In this document: positions 6,342 to 8,477 of the stretch, piece by piece
Numbering within the stretch: position 1 is the first letter of the stretch
Layout: every line of letters begins with the position of its first letter
Source: Halobacteriovorax sp.
Lineage (GTDB): Bacteria; Bdellovibrionota; Bacteriovoracia; Bacteriovoracales; Bacteriovoracaceae
Assembly (NCBI GenBank): GCA_002686115.1
Contig: NZAF01000014.1
Coordinates: 19,250 to 27,726 of the forward strand
Direction of reading: 5' to 3'
DNA: 8,477 nt
Notes under the pieces: generated by a model
Seen by the model: only the letters and a program-made list of their open reading frames with translations
What the model was told of the DNA's origin: nothing
Database searches by the model: none
Made by a program: the position numbers and the translations under genes

Positions 6342-6481
6342 CTTTGTCCGATATGATATTTAGGGCAAAGGGCTACTTAAGTGTCAAAATAATTGATATT
6401 ACTGCAATATTTTCATTATTTAGATGCTTAGGTAGCACATTGAGATATTCTTTGTTAACACCTTTCAAACTTATGAAAGGT
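6342..6481 (+). ncRNA. Candidate structured RNA or leader upstream of lpxC (three hairpins)
   Basis: The non-coding stretch 6272-6579 has no credible ORF but contains three successive hairpins. H1: CTTTGTCC (6342-6349) pairs with GGGCAAAG (6363-6370), 13-base loop. H2: GCTACTTAAG (6372-6381) pairs with CTTAGGTAGC (6427-6436). Inside it a second stem, AAAATA plus TTG (6386-6395, one bulged A), pairs with CAA plus TATTTT (6405-6413), leaving a 9-base loop. H3: ACCTTTCA (6460-6467) pairs perfectly with TGAAAGGT (6474-6481), 6-base loop. H1 and H2 each contain one U.G wobble that would be an A/C mismatch on the opposite strand, which favours a plus-strand RNA. No U-run follows, so these are not ordinary terminators. 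It matches no riboswitch class I can recognise. The remaining flanks (6272-6341 and 6482-6579) are AT-rich and show nothing definite beyond the weak lpxC promoter. Transcription is not demonstrated. Confidence 0.35.
6460..6481. repeat. Perfect 8-bp inverted repeat upstream of lpxC
   Basis: ACCTTTCA at 6460-6467 and TGAAAGGT at 6474-6481 are exact reverse complements separated by AACTTA. It lies about 100 bases upstream of the lpxC start and has no T-run after it on either side. As DNA it could be a dimeric operator; as RNA it forms a tight stem-loop. The repeat itself is certain, its role is not. Confidence 0.85.
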
Positions 6482-6513
6482 AAACGCACTGGGTAGGTAA
6501 TAAATGACGTTAT

Positions 6514-6541
6514 TTGCCAAAATGGTCGGTTTTAGAATAAA
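6514..6541 (+). promoter_or_regulatory. Weak candidate promoter for lpxC
   Basis: TTGCCA (6514-6519, 5 of 6 to TTGACA), a 16-base spacer and AATAAA (6536-6541, 4 of 6 to TATAAT) lie about 40 bases ahead of the lpxC ATG. Other -10-like words nearby (TAGAAT at 6533, TATAAG at 6546) lack a partner -35. If this promoter is used, the hairpin region further upstream would not be part of the lpxC message. Confidence 0.25.
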
Positions 6542-6579
6542 CTGATATAAGTGCTCAAATTTATTAATGGATTTTGTTG

Positions 6580-7500
6580 ATGTTAAATCAGAGAACAATT
6601 GCTAAAAAAGTTTCGGTTACAGGTATTGGAATTCACTCTGGAAAGAAAGTGACGATGAACTTATATCCTGCAGACGCAAATACTGGAGTCATCTTTAAAA
6701 GAATTGATCTTCCAGGTTCCGAGATCTTAAAAGCTACAGCTACATCTGTTGGAGCAACTGAGAATAATACAACTCTAGGAAACGGTGTTAATGCCGTACA
6801 TACGGTTGAGCATCTTTTATCTGTTCTTTATGGTTTAGGGATAGATAATGTATATATTGAAATTGATGGGCCAGAAGTTCCAATTATGGACGGTTCGGGA
6901 GCATCATTTGTTTTCGTTTTAAAAGAAACTGGTATTCAGACACTTAATAAGTCTAAGAAGTTTCTAGTTGTGATGAAATCTGTCGAAGTTAAAGATGGTG
7001 ATAAGTGGGCAAGAATTGAGCCTGCTGAAAAACTCATTATTGACTCTACAATTGTTTTCACACACCCAATGATTAAGACACAAAGAAAAACGTTCGAATT
7101 TTCATGTGAAAACTATATCCGTCAAATTGGTAGAGCAAGAACATTTGGTATGCTTAGAGATGTCGATATGCTTAAGAGAAGAGGTCTCATTCAAGGTGGA
7201 TCTCTTGATAATGCAATCGTCTTAGATGACTTCAAGGTGATGAATCCAGATGGTCTAAGATTTGAGGATGAGTTCGTAAGACACAAGGTTCTAGATACAA
7301 TTGGTGATGTTAGTCTTCTAGGGCATGAGATTGCCGGAAAGATCACGACATACAAGTCAGGGCATAACCTTCATAATATGCTTTGTAGAAAGCTTCTAGA
7401 AACAGAAGGTGCTTATGAGATCGTCTCTGCATCTGCTCTAGAAAGAAAAGCGGTTGAGGCATTTGAGCTTCCAACGGCTTTGCAACCTCTTTTTAACTAA
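6580..7500 (+). CDS. lpxC: UDP-3-O-acyl-N-acetylglucosamine deacetylase LpxC
   Basis: LpxC is the zinc amidase that performs the committed step of lipid A synthesis, in the cytoplasm. With the ATG at 6580 the product has 306 residues, the normal family length, and begins MLNQRTIAKKVSVTGIGIHS, matching the usual M-x-x-QRT start. Upstream in-frame TTG codons at 6574 and 6577 are unlikely starts: the GGA ribosome site at 6569-6571 lies 8 bases from the ATG but only 2-5 bases from the TTGs. The zinc ligands are H78 (in HTVEHL, with catalytic E77 beside it), H235 and D239 (RHKVLD). The general catalytic histidine is H262 (KSGHNLHN). PIMDGSGASF (101-110), RARTFG (185-190) and GLRFEDEFVRHK (225-236) are all typical. 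It stands apart from any cell-division or other lipid A genes in this window. Its presence implies a lipid A-bearing outer membrane. Confidence 0.97.
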   Translation: MLNQRTIAKKVSVTGIGIHSGKKVTMNLYPADANTGVIFKRIDLPGSEILKATATSVGATENNTTLGNGVNAVHTVEHLLSVLYGLGIDNVYIEIDGPEVPIMDGSGASFVFVLKETGIQTLNKSKKFLVVMKSVEVKDGDKWARIEPAEKLIIDSTIVFTHPMIKTQRKTFEFSCENYIRQIGRARTFGMLRDVDMLKRRGLIQGGSLDNAIVLDDFKVMNPDGLRFEDEFVRHKVLDTIGDVSLLGHEIAGKITTYKSGHNLHNMLCRKLLETEGAYEIVSASALERKAVEAFELPTALQPLFN

Positions 7501-7516
7501 TACCCATTTACCTACA

Positions 7517-7544
7517 TTTACAAAATTCTTTGCCGAGCTATACT
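7517..7544 (+). promoter_or_regulatory. Candidate sigma70-like promoter for the SpoU methyltransferase
   Basis: TTTACA (7517-7522, 5 of 6), a 16-base spacer and TATACT (7539-7544, 5 of 6) lie just after the lpxC stop and about 32 bases upstream of the GTG start. It is the best-matched promoter in the window and suggests independent transcription even though no terminator is seen after lpxC. Confidence 0.5.
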
Positions 7545-7565
7545 GAATATTAGATTCATTACATT

Positions 7566-7570
7566 AAGGA
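7566..7570 (+). promoter_or_regulatory. Ribosome binding site that supports the GTG start at 7577
   Basis: AAGGA sits 6 bases ahead of GTG at 7577, an ideal spacing. No ATG in the frame lies close by, and the protein begins with the family's GIH segment within its first ten residues, so the non-ATG start is well supported. Confidence 0.75.
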
Positions 7571-7576
7571 TTTATT

Positions 7577-8329
7577 GTGGAAAAAGATATTATCGTAGGA
7601 ATACACTCTATCGTTCATGCTGTTAACAATGTAAATCGTGAAATTTACGAACTTATTGCAACAGAAGAAGGTGTTGAAAATTTAAAGAAAATGGGAGGCC
7701 TCTCTCATGAAAAGATCAGTGAGTTACCGATAAAACTCCTTTCATCACACAAACTACAAGAAGAAGCAAAGAAGCACTATGATAATTATGGCTATCACTA
7801 TAACCGTGTTCCAAGTGGAGTTATGCTTTTAACAAGTCCGGTTGAAATAGAAACTCCTGCATGGATAAATTCTGAAGTAGAGTCTGGTAGATTTTTAAAG
7901 ATTTTATGCCTTGATGGTGTCACAGATGTTCATAATGCCGCTGCAATAATGAGAACAGCTGCATTCTATGATGTTGATTGTGTTGTGGTCGCAACGAAAA
8001 ATAACTTTGGCCTAGGACCATCTTTTTCAAGAATTGCTTCAGGTGCCGTTGAATATATTAAAATAGTAAAATGTAGTTCACTTCCAAAGTTTTTAAGTTC
8101 ACTTAAGAAAAAAGGGATTGAACCAATTGGACTTACTGAGCACACGGACAGTAGAGAGATGCCTAAGTATGAAGGTTCTAGATGTCTTGTTATGGGAGCT
8201 GAAGATAAGGGTCTTTCTCATGCCGTTTCAAGAATTTTAGAACATTCAGTAAGGCTTGAGCCTAAGGGCAAGATCGAATCTCTTAATGTTTCTGTTGCAG
8301 CTGCACTCGCAATGGATAAGGTTTTCTAA
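7577..8329 (+). CDS. SpoU/TrmH-family RNA 2'-O-methyltransferase (RlmB-like)
   Basis: Predicted SAM-dependent ribose methyltransferase of rRNA or tRNA with the knotted SPOUT fold. The 250-residue product has an N-terminal substrate-binding-type domain (VGIHSIVHAV at 7-16, as in RlmB/TrmH-type enzymes) followed by the catalytic domain from about residue 105. All three SpoU motifs are visible. Motif 1 is DVHNAAAIMRTA (117-128) with N120 and R126. Motif 2 is LVMGAEDKGLS (204-214). Motif 3 is IESLNVSVAAALA (233-245) with S235 and N237. SRIASGAVEY (151-160) matches the conserved SxGA stretch. Motif 1 has alanine where many members have glycine (NxGAI), a modest deviation. The protein starts at GTG with a good AAGGA site. 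The target cannot be read from sequence: RlmB (23S G2251) is the nearest model, but other SpoU enzymes are possible. Confidence 0.92.
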   Translation: MEKDIIVGIHSIVHAVNNVNREIYELIATEEGVENLKKMGGLSHEKISELPIKLLSSHKLQEEAKKHYDNYGYHYNRVPSGVMLLTSPVEIETPAWINSEVESGRFLKILCLDGVTDVHNAAAIMRTAAFYDVDCVVVATKNNFGLGPSFSRIASGAVEYIKIVKCSSLPKFLSSLKKKGIEPIGLTEHTDSREMPKYEGSRCLVMGAEDKGLSHAVSRILEHSVRLEPKGKIESLNVSVAAALAMDKVF

Positions 8330-8418
8330 GTCTCCTATAAGTATCTGTCTTTACTAAGGTTGTCAATATTAAATATTCACATCATGTGGGATCTTCCCAA
8401 AATAAGTTGAATTCCAAG

Positions 8419-8439
8419 AATTTGAAAGGCCTTCAAATT
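8419..8439. repeat. Inverted repeat downstream of the methyltransferase gene
   Basis: AATTTGAA (8419-8426) and TTCAAATT (8432-8439) are exact reverse complements around AGGCC. It lies 90 bases after the SpoU stop, and only a broken TTTAGTT follows, so it is at best a weak terminator. The 148-base tail of the window (8330-8477) also holds CACATCATGTG (8378-8388) and TGGGATCTTCCCA (8387-8399). No gene was found there. Confidence 0.5.
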
Positions 8440-8477
8440 TAGTTAATAATTAAAATCACCACAAAATTAATCAATTA

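Noticed and set aside
6342..6436. A c-di-GMP (GEMM) riboswitch, suggested by GGGCAAAG and GGTAGC words
   Set aside because: The order and pairing of the GEMM core elements, including its GCAAAGCC-type block and tetraloop stem, are not reproduced here.
6574..6576. TTG as the lpxC start
   Set aside because: It lies only 2 bases from the GGA ribosome site, while the ATG at 6580 has 8-base spacing and gives the N-terminus normal for LpxC.
1..8477. CRISPR arrays, insertion sequences, prophage or toxin-antitoxin genes
   Set aside because: No spaced direct repeats, transposase or integrase motifs, or small paired toxin/antitoxin frames were seen on either strand.

Overview
The window is low-GC bacterial chromosome, densely packed with short intergenic gaps, and carries mostly core genes of a Gram-negative bacterium: lpxC (lipid A synthesis), two lipoprotein signal peptides and a predicted outer-membrane beta-barrel protein. 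The combination of AT-rich codons, a SCO1/PCuAC copper-chaperone pair, a truncated globin and a secreted lipoprotein metallopeptidase would fit a marine or aquatic Bdellovibrionota-type organism (Bacteriovorax/Halobacteriovorax-like). That placement is an impression from gene style, not from a marker search. No mobile element, CRISPR array, tRNA, rRNA or phage gene was seen.

Layout. Positions 1-336 hold the C-terminal end of ruvC (+). Positions 341-1317 hold a two-gene minus-strand operon: a SCO1/SenC lipoprotein followed by a PCuAC periplasmic copper chaperone. Both are predicted to help assemble the copper centres of cytochrome oxidase. A divergent promoter region (1318-1463) separates this pair from ruvA-ruvB-barrel protein (+, 1464-3869), three genes spaced 1-2 bases apart. 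The barrel gene runs tail-to-tail into a minus-strand operon (3866-4743) of a MenI/YdiI-like hotdog thioesterase followed by a group-I-like truncated globin. A second divergent gap leads to a 478-residue lipoprotein with a gluzincin-type zinc peptidase signature (4835-6271). A 308-base non-coding stretch follows, holding three successive predicted hairpins. Next come lpxC (6580-7500) and, behind its own good sigma70-like promoter, a SpoU-family RNA methyltransferase (7577-8329). The last 148 bases hold only small inverted repeats.

How the genes relate. RuvA, RuvB and RuvC together form the Holliday-junction branch-migration and resolution machine; here ruvC is cut off from ruvAB by the antiparallel copper-chaperone pair. 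The copper chaperones, the globin and the (possibly menaquinone-related) thioesterase all hint at respiratory or oxygen biology, but no oxidase or menaquinone gene lies in the window to confirm it.

The most interesting items are the structured, probably transcribed region upstream of lpxC and the divergent gluzincin lipoprotein. Neither can be matched to a named family from the sequence alone, and nothing here amounts to a clear new multi-gene system.
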